From JAEUIX01 sp046156035 (GTDB lineage Bacteria > Planctomycetota > Phycisphaerae > Phycisphaerales > UBA1924), in contig JBJXEW010000034.1 of assembly GCA_046156035.1 (NCBI GenBank), positions 1-64,000 of the forward strand: a DNA stretch of 64,000 nucleotides, written 5' to 3'. The stretch's first letter is position 1. Each line of letters opens with the position of its first letter. Under the pieces are notes generated by a model. It was not told where the DNA came from. It saw nothing but the letters and a program-made list of their open reading frames with translations, and did no database searches. Below are positions 42,447 through 51,451 of this stretch, piece by piece. Made by a program: the position numbers and the translations under genes.

Positions 42447-45281
42447 ATGCGCACGGTTGTCGTTCACACTGCCTTCACACTTTGCCGCGGCTCCGAACCA
42501 CAACCATTCGCAGTTTCTGCGCATTGTGGTGTGGTGCCCGGTGAGGCTCCGATCGCACGCGTCTTGATCGCCGTGTTCGCTGTGCTGGCCCTCGCCTTTG
42601 CCGCCTCCGCCCGCGCCCAGTGCGCGAAAGAGTGGATCACTGCTTCTCCCGTGCCCGGCGTGGATGGCATTGTCAACGCCCTCACTTTGTGGGACCCGGA
42701 CGGCGAAGGTCCCCTCGCACCTCGCGTGGTGGCGGGCGGCGCCCTCGTTGAGGCCGGAGGCACCTACTCGGGCCGCGTGGCCGCGTTTGATGGCGAGGCT
42801 TGGTCGCATCTTCCGGGCCTTTCCACTGCGGCCGGGAGCGCGTCCATCTCGAAGCTGGCCGTGGCGAACGGCACCCTCTACGCGGGCGCTACCCAATCCT
42901 TCGCTGCCCCCCTCAGTTCAGCGATCATCCGCTGGGACGGCACCGCGTGGGTAGCAGTGCCGGGTGTGCCGGCTGGCACGCTTCAATCCATGGGTGTCGC
43001 GGATTCCGAGTTGATCATCGCGATCGGCACACAGGTCGCGGCGTACAACGGCACAACCTGGCGGCTCTTGGGTTCCCCCTTTAATAGCAGCATCAATGGC
43101 TTCACGGTGTGGAAGGGCCGGCTCGTCGCCGTCGGCAGTTTCTCCCTCCCGGCGACGCCCCCGTTCGCACGCCTGGCAGAGTGGGACGGCAGCGCGTGGC
43201 TCCCCATCCCCGGCTTCGTGGCAGGGCCGGGTTCCTTGGTGACCTCAGTCTGCGTGCACGAGGGCGACCTCGTGGTCGGGGGCACATTCACATCGGTGGG
43301 CGGCGTTTCCGCCGAGCGCATCGCACGCTACGACGGCACCACGTGGCACGCCTTGAGCATTGGCCTTTCGGGTTCGCCCACTGTTCTGGCATCCGCGGGT
43401 GGCTTCCTTTACGCGGGCGGCACATTCGCCACCGCCGGTGGCCTCCCTGCCCAGGGCCTGGCGCGCTGGAACGGCACGGCATGGGCATCGCTGGGCGTGA
43501 GCCTCGAACGTGTCTCCGCCATGGTGGCCGTGGGCGATGATGTGGTGGCCGGCGGCAACTTCCCCACCGATCTGCTCTCTGCCCGTGTCTTCCGCAACCT
43601 CGTGCGCGTTGGCCCCGCTCCGACGGACGCGCTCGGCGGCTCCGACGCCTTCGCGGGCTACATCCGCCGTTTCGCCACCTTTAACGGCGACCTCTTCGCC
43701 TCCTTCTGGCACAGAGACACACCCGGCGCCTCCACCCACAGCATGATCCTCGCCAAGCGGGTCAACAACCGGTGGGAACGCTTCGAGCCCACCCTGCGAG
43801 CGGCCACCATCACCGTCCTCGACACTGGAGGGCCAGACCTCGTCATCGGCGGCACCTTCACTGCGCCCCCCGCCATCGCCGGGCGCGGTATCGCCCGCTG
43901 GACCGGCACGGAGTGGGAGCCCTTCGCTGGAGGCGTCAGCGGCTCGGTCCTCGCCGCGACCGTGTTCAACGGCTCGCTCATCGTCGGCGGCACCTTCACC
44001 GCCGCCGGGGGCGTTCCGGCCCGCAACATCGCCGCTTGGAACGGCACCGAATGGACCCCCTTGGGCAGCGGAACCAGTTCAACCGTCGTGTCTCTTCTCG
44101 CATTGCGCGGCACGCTCCTCGTCGGGGGAAGTTTTGGCACGGCGGGGGGCATGGCGGTGCAGGGGTCCGCACGGTGGAGCGGCCTGCATTGGCTGACCGA
44201 ACCCGCGCAACCGCCGATGTGTATCAACAAGCGCTTCGCACCTTTTTCCGACACACTCGCAATGATGCTGTTCACCCACTGCGGCGAGCCCGGTGCATCT
44301 TTCGTGCTGACCAACGGCACCACGTTCCAGTGGCTGCCACAGCACGATCAAACAGCCCCCCCGCGCCCACCCGGATTTCCAGCCACCATCCGGTACGCCT
44401 TCGTGCCGTTCTCCGATGCCAGCGGCAGCGTCGCCCATGACGGGGCCTTGTACGCGGGGGGCCTCAACTATTTGTCCGACACCTCACAACCCATCATCCC
44501 CATCCCCTACCGCATCATCCAGCATTACGACCCCGCATCCAACCGGTGGTCGCAGATCCCCGCCGACTTTCTCGGAACCGCGATGCCCCTCGCTCCGACC
44601 ATCGCCAGCGCGGTAGACTCCGAGTTTCTGCGCACCGCGGCTGTTACCGCCCTGCACTCCGACGGCGACATCATCCACGTCGGCGGGCAGTTCGTCTCAA
44701 TCAACGGCGCACCCGCCTACGGCTACGCCCAATACCGCGTGCCGCGCCGGCCCTTCATCACCACCAACGTCGCCAGCACCGGCACGCTGCCGGGCGGCTC
44801 GCTGGCCCTGAACATCGTGGCAGATGGCGCGGCACCGCTCACCTTCCAGTGGTTCAAAGACGGTGCTCCCCTCGTCGACGGCGCGAGCCCCTCCGGCTCC
44901 GTGATCGCTGGCGCCAGCACGCCCGCGCTCACGCTCGACGGTATTCAAGCCGCCGATCAGGGCGAGTACCACTGCGTAGTCAGCAACGCGTGCGGCAGTA
45001 CTTCGTCGTCTATCGCATCCGTCTCAACCTGCCCGACAGACTACAACCGCAACGGTGTGCCAAACCCCGACGACCTCGGCGACATGGTTACCGATTTTTT
45101 TACCCTGCCGCCCATCCCCGGCCCAGGCGGCTTTGCCATTCCCTGCCCCGAAAACGATCCGCCCTTTGATTCGGGTTACAAGGCCGCGTACACGCCCGAC
45201 CTCATCGGTCAGTGCGACGAACCCTTCGCCGACAACCTCGGCGACTTCATCACCGACTACTTCGCCTCGTCGGGTTGCTGA
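42447..45281 (+). CDS. Large secreted repeat protein (beta-propeller-like) with Ig-like and NPDDLGD modules
   Basis: The product has 944 residues. A signal or anchor segment (ARVLIAVFAVLALAFAASAR) follows a long N-terminus, so the true start may be nearer residue 30. Most of the body consists of repeats of the type VVGGTFTxxGG followed by ARWxGTxWxxLG, a propeller-like surface family. An Ig-like domain follows (LTFQWFKDGAPLVDG, ADQGEYHCVVSNACG). The C-terminal 80 residues are the NPDDLGD module with a PGPGGFAIPCPEN linker, a second DNLGDFITDYF copy and a terminal cysteine (SSGC). The module is nearly the same as in the 12169 product. Function is probably adhesion or surface structure. Confidence 0.85.
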   Translation: MRTVVVHTAFTLCRGSEPQPFAVSAHCGVVPGEAPIARVLIAVFAVLALAFAASARAQCAKEWITASPVPGVDGIVNALTLWDPDGEGPLAPRVVAGGALVEAGGTYSGRVAAFDGEAWSHLPGLSTAAGSASISKLAVANGTLYAGATQSFAAPLSSAIIRWDGTAWVAVPGVPAGTLQSMGVADSELIIAIGTQVAAYNGTTWRLLGSPFNSSINGFTVWKGRLVAVGSFSLPATPPFARLAEWDGSAWLPIPGFVAGPGSLVTSVCVHEGDLVVGGTFTSVGGVSAERIARYDGTTWHALSIGLSGSPTVLASAGGFLYAGGTFATAGGLPAQGLARWNGTAWASLGVSLERVSAMVAVGDDVVAGGNFPTDLLSARVFRNLVRVGPAPTDALGGSDAFAGYIRRFATFNGDLFASFWHRDTPGASTHSMILAKRVNNRWERFEPTLRAATITVLDTGGPDLVIGGTFTAPPAIAGRGIARWTGTEWEPFAGGVSGSVLAATVFNGSLIVGGTFTAAGGVPARNIAAWNGTEWTPLGSGTSSTVVSLLALRGTLLVGGSFGTAGGMAVQGSARWSGLHWLTEPAQPPMCINKRFAPFSDTLAMMLFTHCGEPGASFVLTNGTTFQWLPQHDQTAPPRPPGFPATIRYAFVPFSDASGSVAHDGALYAGGLNYLSDTSQPIIPIPYRIIQHYDPASNRWSQIPADFLGTAMPLAPTIASAVDSEFLRTAAVTALHSDGDIIHVGGQFVSINGAPAYGYAQYRVPRRPFITTNVASTGTLPGGSLALNIVADGAAPLTFQWFKDGAPLVDGASPSGSVIAGASTPALTLDGIQAADQGEYHCVVSNACGSTSSSIASVSTCPTDYNRNGVPNPDDLGDMVTDFFTLPPIPGPGGFAIPCPENDPPFDSGYKAAYTPDLIGQCDEPFADNLGDFITDYFASSGC

Positions 45282-45758
45282 TACGGATTACCCGCCGACC
45301 GCACGCTCTTGGGTGCCGCGACACTCCGCGCGCCCACCGGCCTGCCGCGCGAGTGCGAGCTCCTCAACGGCAATCTGTTCCTCACGCTGCGGATTCTGGA
45401 ACCGCGCGCCCGTGCGGGTCGAACAGACTCCCGTTCCCTCACGGGACCGCCGATGGCGCTGCTGCGGGGCGAACATCTCCGTGTCGTTACGCCTTCATGC
45501 TCCGCTGAGTGGCGGGGGATTTGCCGTGCGGCACGGCGGACGGCCCCTGCTGGTGCGGTTCATTGGTGCAAAGACGGGCGGTGCGGGAAGTGGGGGGGTT
45601 GGGTCAGCGCCGCGTGCCGGAGAAAGTGCGAAGAACCTGTGCGGTGTGCTGGCCCTTGACGGCGTGTGGAGTACCCTATCGTGCAGACCGAACAGCCGCG
45701 TCGCTCGCCCGAGGCCGTGTTGGACTCGCCGGGCCTCGCCAACGGACACGCCCGACCC
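45282..45758 (+). other. Intergenic region with a candidate promoter
   Basis: No gene is supported. TTGACG at 45656-45661 followed by TATCGT at 45677-45682 (15-base spacer) is a weak candidate promoter for pilT. The CCGTT/ACGGG-type inverted repeat near 45430-45447 could form a hairpin. Frames open across the whole region on several strands look like GC-driven chance frames. Confidence 0.4.
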
Positions 45759-46922
45759 ATGAGCGTTGCCAGCGACACGACGGCCAACTCCAACCCCGCG
45801 CCGCATATCCACATGGATCCGGACGAGGCGCACGATCCGCACGCGACGCGCTTCGGCGACTTTCTGAAGGCGGCGATCAAACTGAACGGGTCGGACCTCC
45901 TGCTGAAGACCGGCAAGGCGCCGGTGCTGCGCATCCGCGGGGCGCTCAAGACGGTGGACACGCCGCCGGTGAGCGCGCAGGACTGGAAGAAGATCGTTGA
46001 TCACATTCTCGACGATGAGCAGAAGGCCGACTTGCACAAGTACGGCTCGGTGGACTTTGCCTACGACTACGACGAGAACGCCCGCTTCCGGGTGAACCTC
46101 TTCCAGGCCCGGGGCAAGCTCTCGATGGCGGCCCGGCTCATCACCAGCAACATCCGCCGCTTCGAGGACCTGTACCTGCCCGCCATCATGGCGGAGGTGT
46201 GCATGCAGCCGCAGGGCATCGTGCTCATGTGCGGCGTGACGGGTTCGGGCAAGAGCACGACCATCGCCGCGATGCTCGACTATGTGAACGAACGCAAGCC
46301 CGTGCACATCCTCACCATCGAGGACCCTATCGAGTACATCTTCACGGACAAGAAGGCGACGATCAACCAGCGTGAGATCGGCATCGACTGCCTGGATTTT
46401 AAGATCGCCCTGCGGGCGCTGGTGCGCGAGAACCCGGACATCGTGCTGGTGGGCGAGATGCGCGATCAGGAGACGTTCGAGGCCGCGCTGCACGCGGCGG
46501 AGACGGGCCACCTGGTCTTCGGGACCATCCACGCTTCGAGCACCACGCAGACGTTCAGCCGTATTTACGGCCTCTTCGAGCAGGAGGAGATCGACGGCGT
46601 GCGCCGCATCCTGGCCTACCAGATGCGGGCGTTCGTCTACCAGAAACTGCTGCCGACGCTGCACCCCAACATCGCGCGCATCCCCGCCCTTGAGATCCTC
46701 ATCAACAACGGCGTGGTGCGAAAGTTCATTCTCGAGGGGCGCGAGGGCGAACTCCGCGAGTACCTCAAGACCATCGAGGCCCGCCAGACCGGCATGGTGG
46801 ACTTCAACGGCTCGCTGGTGGAACTGGTGGAGAAGGAGTTCATCCACGTGCGCGTGGCGATGGACGCCACGCCCAACGGCGATGAACTGGCCATGCGCCT
46901 CAAGAAACTCGGCGGCAAGTAG
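45759..46922 (+). CDS. PilT-family twitching-motility ATPase
   Basis: This hexameric ATPase powers type IV pilus retraction. The 387 residues contain the PilT N-terminal domain (GSDLLLKTGKAPVLRIRG), Walker A GVTGSGKST (Lys165), ILTIEDPIEYIF (Asp box), NPDIVLVGEMRD (Walker B) and HLVFGTIHASSTTQT (His box). All catalytic residues are intact, in contrast to the GspE-like protein at 36353. I chose the ATG at 45759; a GTG at 45666 would add 31 residues but lies inside the candidate promoter. PilT and PilU cannot be separated by eye. No other pilus assembly gene is adjacent. Confidence 0.9.
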   Translation: MSVASDTTANSNPAPHIHMDPDEAHDPHATRFGDFLKAAIKLNGSDLLLKTGKAPVLRIRGALKTVDTPPVSAQDWKKIVDHILDDEQKADLHKYGSVDFAYDYDENARFRVNLFQARGKLSMAARLITSNIRRFEDLYLPAIMAEVCMQPQGIVLMCGVTGSGKSTTIAAMLDYVNERKPVHILTIEDPIEYIFTDKKATINQREIGIDCLDFKIALRALVRENPDIVLVGEMRDQETFEAALHAAETGHLVFGTIHASSTTQTFSRIYGLFEQEEIDGVRRILAYQMRAFVYQKLLPTLHPNIARIPALEILINNGVVRKFILEGREGELREYLKTIEARQTGMVDFNGSLVELVEKEFIHVRVAMDATPNGDELAMRLKKLGGK

Positions 46923-47002
46923 GCTCCGCACCCGCGCACGCCCGGCCCATCTTCTGCCCGGCCGCCCGCGGCCCCCGTCCATCCACCGGCCCTTCACCGT
47001 GG

Positions 47003-47032
47003 TTGCCCCGCGTAACCCTGTGGCGATAGAAT
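47003..47032 (+). promoter_or_regulatory. Candidate promoter of the RRM gene
   Basis: TTGCCC (47003-47008) and TAGAAT (47027-47032) are spaced by 18 bases. The leader would be about 120 bases, a length seen in cold-inducible RNA-binding protein genes. Confidence 0.55.
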
Positions 47033-47162
47033 CCGCTCGGACTGGAAAAGAGCGGGGAAATTTCCCCGCACACGTGTTTCTTGGTTCAGGACCGCCGCTC
47101 GAAGAGTGCCCGAGTTCTCGACGGTTCCGGTTTTCCGTGTTTCGGGCATTTGGATCGATGCG

Positions 47163-47579
47163 ATGATCAAGATTTATGTCGGCAACCTCCCGTTCCGCAC
47201 CACCGAAGACGAACTCCGCGGCATGTTCGCCGAGCACGGCGAGGTGGCTTCCGCTGCGATCGTGCTGGACCGCGACACCGGCCGCCCGCGCGGCTTCGGC
47301 TTCATCGAAATGTCCGACGACGGTCAGGCCCGCTCGGCCATCGAGAAACTCAACGGTTTCTCCATGGAAGGCCGCGCCTTGGTTGTGAACGAGGCCCGTC
47401 CGCGTGAGGCCGGCGGCGGCGGTCGTGGCGGCGGTGGTGGTGGCTGGGGTGGCGGTGGTGGTGGCCGCAGCGGCGGCGGTGGTGGCGGCGGTTGGGGTGG
47501 TGGAGGCGGCGGCGGTGGTGCCCGCGGTGGCCGCGGCGGCAGCAGCGGTGGTGGCGGCGGTGGCGGCGGCCGCTGGTGA
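47163..47579 (+). CDS. RRM-domain RNA-binding protein with Gly-rich tail
   Basis: The product has 138 residues. Residues 2-75 are one RNA-recognition motif with RNP2 (KIYVGNL) and RNP1 (RGFGFIEM). The C-terminal 60 residues are almost pure Gly with Trp, Arg and Ser, ending in GGGRW. Such proteins act as RNA chaperones and are often cold- or stress-induced in bacteria and cyanobacteria. The ATG at 47163 gives the exact RRM start; the frame upstream is not conserved. Confidence 0.94.
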   Translation: MIKIYVGNLPFRTTEDELRGMFAEHGEVASAAIVLDRDTGRPRGFGFIEMSDDGQARSAIEKLNGFSMEGRALVVNEARPREAGGGGRGGGGGGWGGGGGGRSGGGGGGGWGGGGGGGGARGGRGGSSGGGGGGGGRW

Positions 47580-47586
47580 TCTCGCC

Positions 47587-47608
47587 GCGTGGATCACGTG
47601 ATCCACGC
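47587..47608. other. 22-bp perfect palindrome
   Basis: GCGTGGATCAC and its reverse complement are joined with no spacer, 8 bases after the RRM stop codon. It could form a cruciform or a dimeric protein-binding site. It is separate from the terminator that follows. Confidence 0.8.
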
Positions 47609-47628
47609 ATCACCATGGCAACAACGAA

Positions 47629-47658
47629 AAGGCCCGCGAGTACACGCTCGCGGGCCTT
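47629..47658. terminator. Bidirectional intrinsic terminator
   Basis: A 12-bp perfect stem (AAGGCCCGCGAG with CTCGCGGGCCTT) closes a 6-base loop. It lies between the convergent RRM and 47693 genes. On the minus strand the stem runs into TTTTCGTTGTT, so it serves both. Confidence 0.88.
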
Positions 47659-47692
47659 CTTCACGTTTGGTTCCCGGATGTTCGCGCTGGAT

Positions 47693-48499
47693 TCAGGCGT
47701 GCCGACGACGCTTGCACGCCGCGAGGCCGGCAAGGCCCGCGAGGGTGGCGGATGCGGGCGTCGGCACCACCGTGATATCGATGGAGTCGTTGGGAATGAC
47801 GAGGTTGAAGGTGTCGCCCGGTGCCTGCCCGGTCCACTCGAAGACGATGCTCACGAGCCACTCGCCGTGCGTGAGTTGGGGGTGGTTGCCCAGGTCGGTG
47901 ATGGCGGGCAGGAAGGTGTAGTCGAACGTGCCGTCCTCGCCGTACGAGCCGGCCTCACGCACGTTGTCGGCATCGCCGGTGCTGGTGCCGAAGCCCGTGA
48001 TAAAGCCGCCCTCGGAGTTGAGCAGGCTGAAGCCCGCCCCGAAGTGGATCCAGCGGGCGGTGCCGCCGTCAAAGTCCCAGTTGAAGTTCCAAGCGTTCTG
48101 GAAGTGGTCGCCCGCGGCACGGGGCGCATCCACGATGTACGTCCCCGACATCTCCAGCAGGAAGATCGGGATGCCCGCGCCACCGTTGCTGACGATCGTG
48201 TCAAACCGTTCGCCGCTGAAGGAAAGGGCACGATCAGTCGTCGTGTCGCCGTCCAAGAGCGATCCGAAGAGTTTGATGCCGTCGCTCAGGGGTGACGAAG
48301 TCACGCTGATCGGGGCACCATCGACGGTCGTGCCGAAGCCCGGCGTGCCGTCGGGCGCAACGACCGTGGCAAGTTGCAGCGAGACCTGGCCCAACTCAAA
48401 GGTCACTCCCGCCAGCGCGGCGGCCGGGGCGAGCGGAAGCAGGGCGGCAGCGGCCAGAGCGGCAGCACAACGAGAACGAGCAACAGGCATGGATGACAT
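47693..48499 (-). CDS. Secreted protein with Arg/Lys-rich C-terminal sorting-like tail
   Basis: The product has 268 residues and no recognised catalytic domain. The signal peptide ends near AAALAG, and the protein ends in VPTPASATLAGLAGLAACKR plus RRHA, like PEP-CTERM tails. Two ATG codons, 48499 and 48490, are both possible; AAGGA lies nearer the ideal distance from the second. A frame reaching 48619 adds a non-conserved leader. Confidence 0.8.
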   Translation of the reverse strand: MSSMPVARSRCAAALAAAALLPLAPAAALAGVTFELGQVSLQLATVVAPDGTPGFGTTVDGAPISVTSSPLSDGIKLFGSLLDGDTTTDRALSFSGERFDTIVSNGGAGIPIFLLEMSGTYIVDAPRAAGDHFQNAWNFNWDFDGGTARWIHFGAGFSLLNSEGGFITGFGTSTGDADNVREAGSYGEDGTFDYTFLPAITDLGNHPQLTHGEWLVSIVFEWTGQAPGDTFNLVIPNDSIDITVVPTPASATLAGLAGLAACKRRRHA

Positions 48500-48687
48500 T
48501 CCTTCTCTCCACTTGTTTGCCAGCCCCTCGTGGGCGGCACCACTCTCCGAACTCCTAGGGAATGTACCCCAGGTGTGCCGGTGCGACAAGCAAAATGGGC
48601 GCTCGCGTCCCCGAAACACGGGTTATTCGGCGCGTGCGTACACCGAACAGGCCCGCCGCGCTCCTGCGCCCGCAACGGCCCGTCCGG

Positions 48688-50760
48688 TCACGCCGGGCTG
48701 GGCATGGCGCCGGGGGGCAGGTCCGGGCTGGCCGGGCGAGACGGGGGTGCCGAGGGCCCCGTGGCCGCGTCGCGGCTTTTCTTGGCTTCGGCGGCGAGCA
48801 GGTCGCTGATGGTGGGCTTGCCGATCGATTCGCCCCGCATCAGGCGGTGCACGTCCGGGGCGTCAAGGGTTTCGTACTTCAGCAGGCCCTCGGCCACGGC
48901 CACCACCTTGTCCCACTCGCGACTGAGCAGGGCGTCGGCGTCCACATAGGCCTCGTCGGCGAATCGCTTGACTTCCTCGTCGATGATGCGGGCCGTCTCG
49001 TCGGAGTACGACTTCTCGGGCATGAACATCTCGCGCGTGTCGGAGCCCGCGTAGCGGATGAAGCCCAGACGCGGGCTCATGCCCCATTCCTCAACCATGG
49101 TGCGGGCGATGCGCGTGACCTGGGCGATGTCGCCCATCGCGCCGCTGGACATATCCCCCATCGCCTTGTGCTCGGCGATGCGGCCGCCGCAGGCCACGCG
49201 CATCGTGGCCTGGAGCCACTTGAGGCCGTAGCCCATGCGGTCTTTCTCGGGCAGGCTGAAGGTGGTGCCGCCCATGTTGCCGCGCGGGATGATGGTGACC
49301 TTGTGCAGGGGGTCGGCATCGGCGAGCAGCACCTGCAGCACGGCGTGCCCCGCCTCGTGATAGGCGGTGAGTTTGTTCTCGTCGGCCTCGCGCACGCGGC
49401 TCTTGCGGGCCCGCCCGAACTTGATCTTGTCGCGGGCCTCTTCGAGGTCGGTCTGCTCGATGAAGTCCTTGTTCTGGAGCGTGGCCGCGATCGCGGCCTC
49501 GTTCATGATTGCCGCGAGGTCGGCGCCGCTGAACATGGGCGTGGCCTTGGCCATGCGCTCCAGGTCGGCATCGGGCCCGAGTTTCTTGCTCTTGGCGTGA
49601 ACCTTGAGAATCTCCAGGCGGCCCTTCACATCGGGCAGGGGCACGGTGATCTGGCGGTCAAAGCGGCCCGGACGCGTGAGCGCGGGGTCCAGCACATCGG
49701 CCCGGTTGGTCGCGGCCACGATGATCACGCCGTCGCCGGTGGCGAAGCCGTCCATCTCCACCAAGATCGCGTTGAGCGTCTGCTCGCGTTCGTCGTGCCC
49801 GCCGGTGGTGAAGCCCCCGCCGCGGCGGCGGCCGACCGCGTCGATCTCATCGAGGAAGATGATGCAGGGCGCGGCGTCCTTAGCCTGCTTGAAAAGGTCT
49901 CGCACGCGCGATGCGCCAACGCCCACGAACATCTCCACAAAGTCGGAGCCGGAGATGGAGAAGAAGGGCACATCGGCCTCGCCGGCGATGGCCTTGGCGA
50001 GCAGGGTTTTGCCGCAGCCGGGCTCGCCAATGAGCAGCACGCCGCGCGGGATGCGCCCGCCGAGTTTCAGGAAGCGCTTGGGGCTCTTGAGGAACTGGAT
50101 GATTTCCTCGACCTCGTCCTTGGCCTCGTTGATGCCGGCGACATCGGCGAAGGTGACGCCGGTCTTTTCTTTCATCAGCACGCGGTGGCGCGACTTGCCG
50201 AAGTTGCCGAGCATGCCGCCGGCACCGCCCGCCGCGCTGCGCAGGCCGCGGAAGAGGAGCACCCAGATCACCAGCAGCACGATGCCGATGGGGAGCAGGC
50301 TCAGGAGCATCTGCGTCCAGAAACTGGTGGGCTGGTCTTTGAAGCGGCCGGCGGTGAGATCGTTCACTTCCTTGAGCCAGAATTCGCGGGCACCGGAGAT
50401 GCGGTAAAAGACCGGGCCCTCTTCACCCTTGATCTGGCCCTCCTTCCGGAGGCCGTAAATCGCGGTGTCGCGTACCGAAACCGAGCCCTCGGTGATTCGG
50501 CCGGACTTGTAGAGCGTCTCGAAGTCTGCCCATGAGGCAACCGCCTGCCCCTGCTCGGTGATGCTCGTGAGAAGCAGAAACGCCACCAGGCCCACCATCA
50601 GCACGGAGAGCAGGCCGAAGAGCGAGCGCGACGGGCGCAGGTTGCCGGGGCCGCCCCCGCCGGGCCCCTTGCCGTTGCCCCCGGCACCTCCACCGTTGGA
50701 GGAGCCGTCGGCGTCGCCCTCGTCGGGCACCTTGCGCTTGCGATCGTTGGAGTCGGCCAT
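48688..50760 (-). CDS. ftsH: ATP-dependent zinc metalloprotease FtsH
   Basis: This membrane-anchored hexameric AAA+ protease degrades damaged membrane and regulatory proteins. The 690 residues show a disordered Gly-rich N-terminus, membrane segments at about 47-66 and 152-172, an AAA domain with Walker A GEPGCGKT (245-252; usually GPPGTGKT), FLDEID (302-307), ATNRADVLDPALTRPGRFDR and the zinc site HEAGH (468-472). The C-terminus is Pro/Ser-rich. The start at 50760 gives the normal N-terminus. Confidence 0.97.
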   Translation of the reverse strand: MADSNDRKRKVPDEGDADGSSNGGGAGGNGKGPGGGGPGNLRPSRSLFGLLSVLMVGLVAFLLLTSITEQGQAVASWADFETLYKSGRITEGSVSVRDTAIYGLRKEGQIKGEEGPVFYRISGAREFWLKEVNDLTAGRFKDQPTSFWTQMLLSLLPIGIVLLVIWVLLFRGLRSAAGGAGGMLGNFGKSRHRVLMKEKTGVTFADVAGINEAKDEVEEIIQFLKSPKRFLKLGGRIPRGVLLIGEPGCGKTLLAKAIAGEADVPFFSISGSDFVEMFVGVGASRVRDLFKQAKDAAPCIIFLDEIDAVGRRRGGGFTTGGHDEREQTLNAILVEMDGFATGDGVIIVAATNRADVLDPALTRPGRFDRQITVPLPDVKGRLEILKVHAKSKKLGPDADLERMAKATPMFSGADLAAIMNEAAIAATLQNKDFIEQTDLEEARDKIKFGRARKSRVREADENKLTAYHEAGHAVLQVLLADADPLHKVTIIPRGNMGGTTFSLPEKDRMGYGLKWLQATMRVACGGRIAEHKAMGDMSSGAMGDIAQVTRIARTMVEEWGMSPRLGFIRYAGSDTREMFMPEKSYSDETARIIDEEVKRFADEAYVDADALLSREWDKVVAVAEGLLKYETLDAPDVHRLMRGESIGKPTISDLLAAEAKKSRDAATGPSAPPSRPASPDLPPGAMPSPA

Positions 50761-50881
50761 AGGAGAGAGACTTCCGCGCGGCGTTCACTTCATTCGCGGG
50801 CCCACCTGCCGCAGGGGATGATATCGGCCCGGAACGGTGCGGGGGTGATTGCGCCAAGCCGTCGAAGTGCGTGCGGAGGGT

Positions 50882-51451
50882 TCACCACCCCGACCGGAGT
50901 TCACCCACAATGGCCCGAGCCAATTCCGCAACCGTGGCGTGCTGGCCCAGTTCCAGCCGTTCGTTCACCGGGCCGCTGGTGCCGCGTGCGGGCACGAACG
51001 CTTCGGCTGCGCTGAAGGCACGCCGCCCAACCAAGACCTTGCCTGTGCGGTTGTCCTTCCACTCAAAGTCGACGGTGATCTCGACGGCGAGCTGCTCGAC
51101 AAACCCGGAGTCTCTGGCGGTGGAGATTTTCCGCAGTTCGCTGGAGGTGATGCTGCCGCGGAGGGTGGTCTGGGCGGCGTCAGATTGGTCCACGCGCCAG
51201 GGCGTGCTCTTGCGCACCTCAGCCACGAGCGCGGCGGCGAGTTCGGTCTCGATGCCGCGCGAGAACGTGGTGTTGTCGAAGATGGGCACGTTGATCGACG
51301 CGATGCCCGCGTCGTACGAGGAGGAGAATGCGTAGCCCTTGGCGGGGTCCGACGCGCACGCGGGGAGCAGCAGGCCCACCCCAACCAGAAGGGCAAAGGC
51401 CACGGCCACGCGTGCCCACGCTCGCGGCCTGAAGGCGTGAAGCGTGCTCAC
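50882..51451 (-). CDS. LptE-like outer-membrane lipoprotein
   Basis: The product has 189 residues and a lipoprotein signal (LLVGVGLLLPAC). The rest fits the LptE fold: SINVPIFDNTTFSRGIETEL, LRGSITSSELRKIS and DFEWKDNRTGKVLV. LptE plugs the LptD translocon that inserts lipopolysaccharide in the outer membrane. The start is the GTG at 51451, which overlaps the stop of the BamD-like gene by 4 bases. The pair supports a Gram-negative type envelope. Confidence 0.86.
   Translation of the reverse strand: MSTLHAFRPRAWARVAVAFALLVGVGLLLPACASDPAKGYAFSSSYDAGIASINVPIFDNTTFSRGIETELAAALVAEVRKSTPWRVDQSDAAQTTLRGSITSSELRKISTARDSGFVEQLAVEITVDFEWKDNRTGKVLVGRRAFSAAEAFVPARGTSGPVNERLELGQHATVAELARAIVGELRSGW

Noticed and set aside
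45282..45655. A small gene upstream of pilT
   Set aside because: All frames are Arg-rich with no conserved pattern or ribosome-binding site.
45495..47606. A 703-codon minus-strand frame opposite pilT and the RRM gene
   Set aside because: Its Thr/Ala-rich start is the antisense of the Gly-rich tail of the RRM protein, and pilT is certain.
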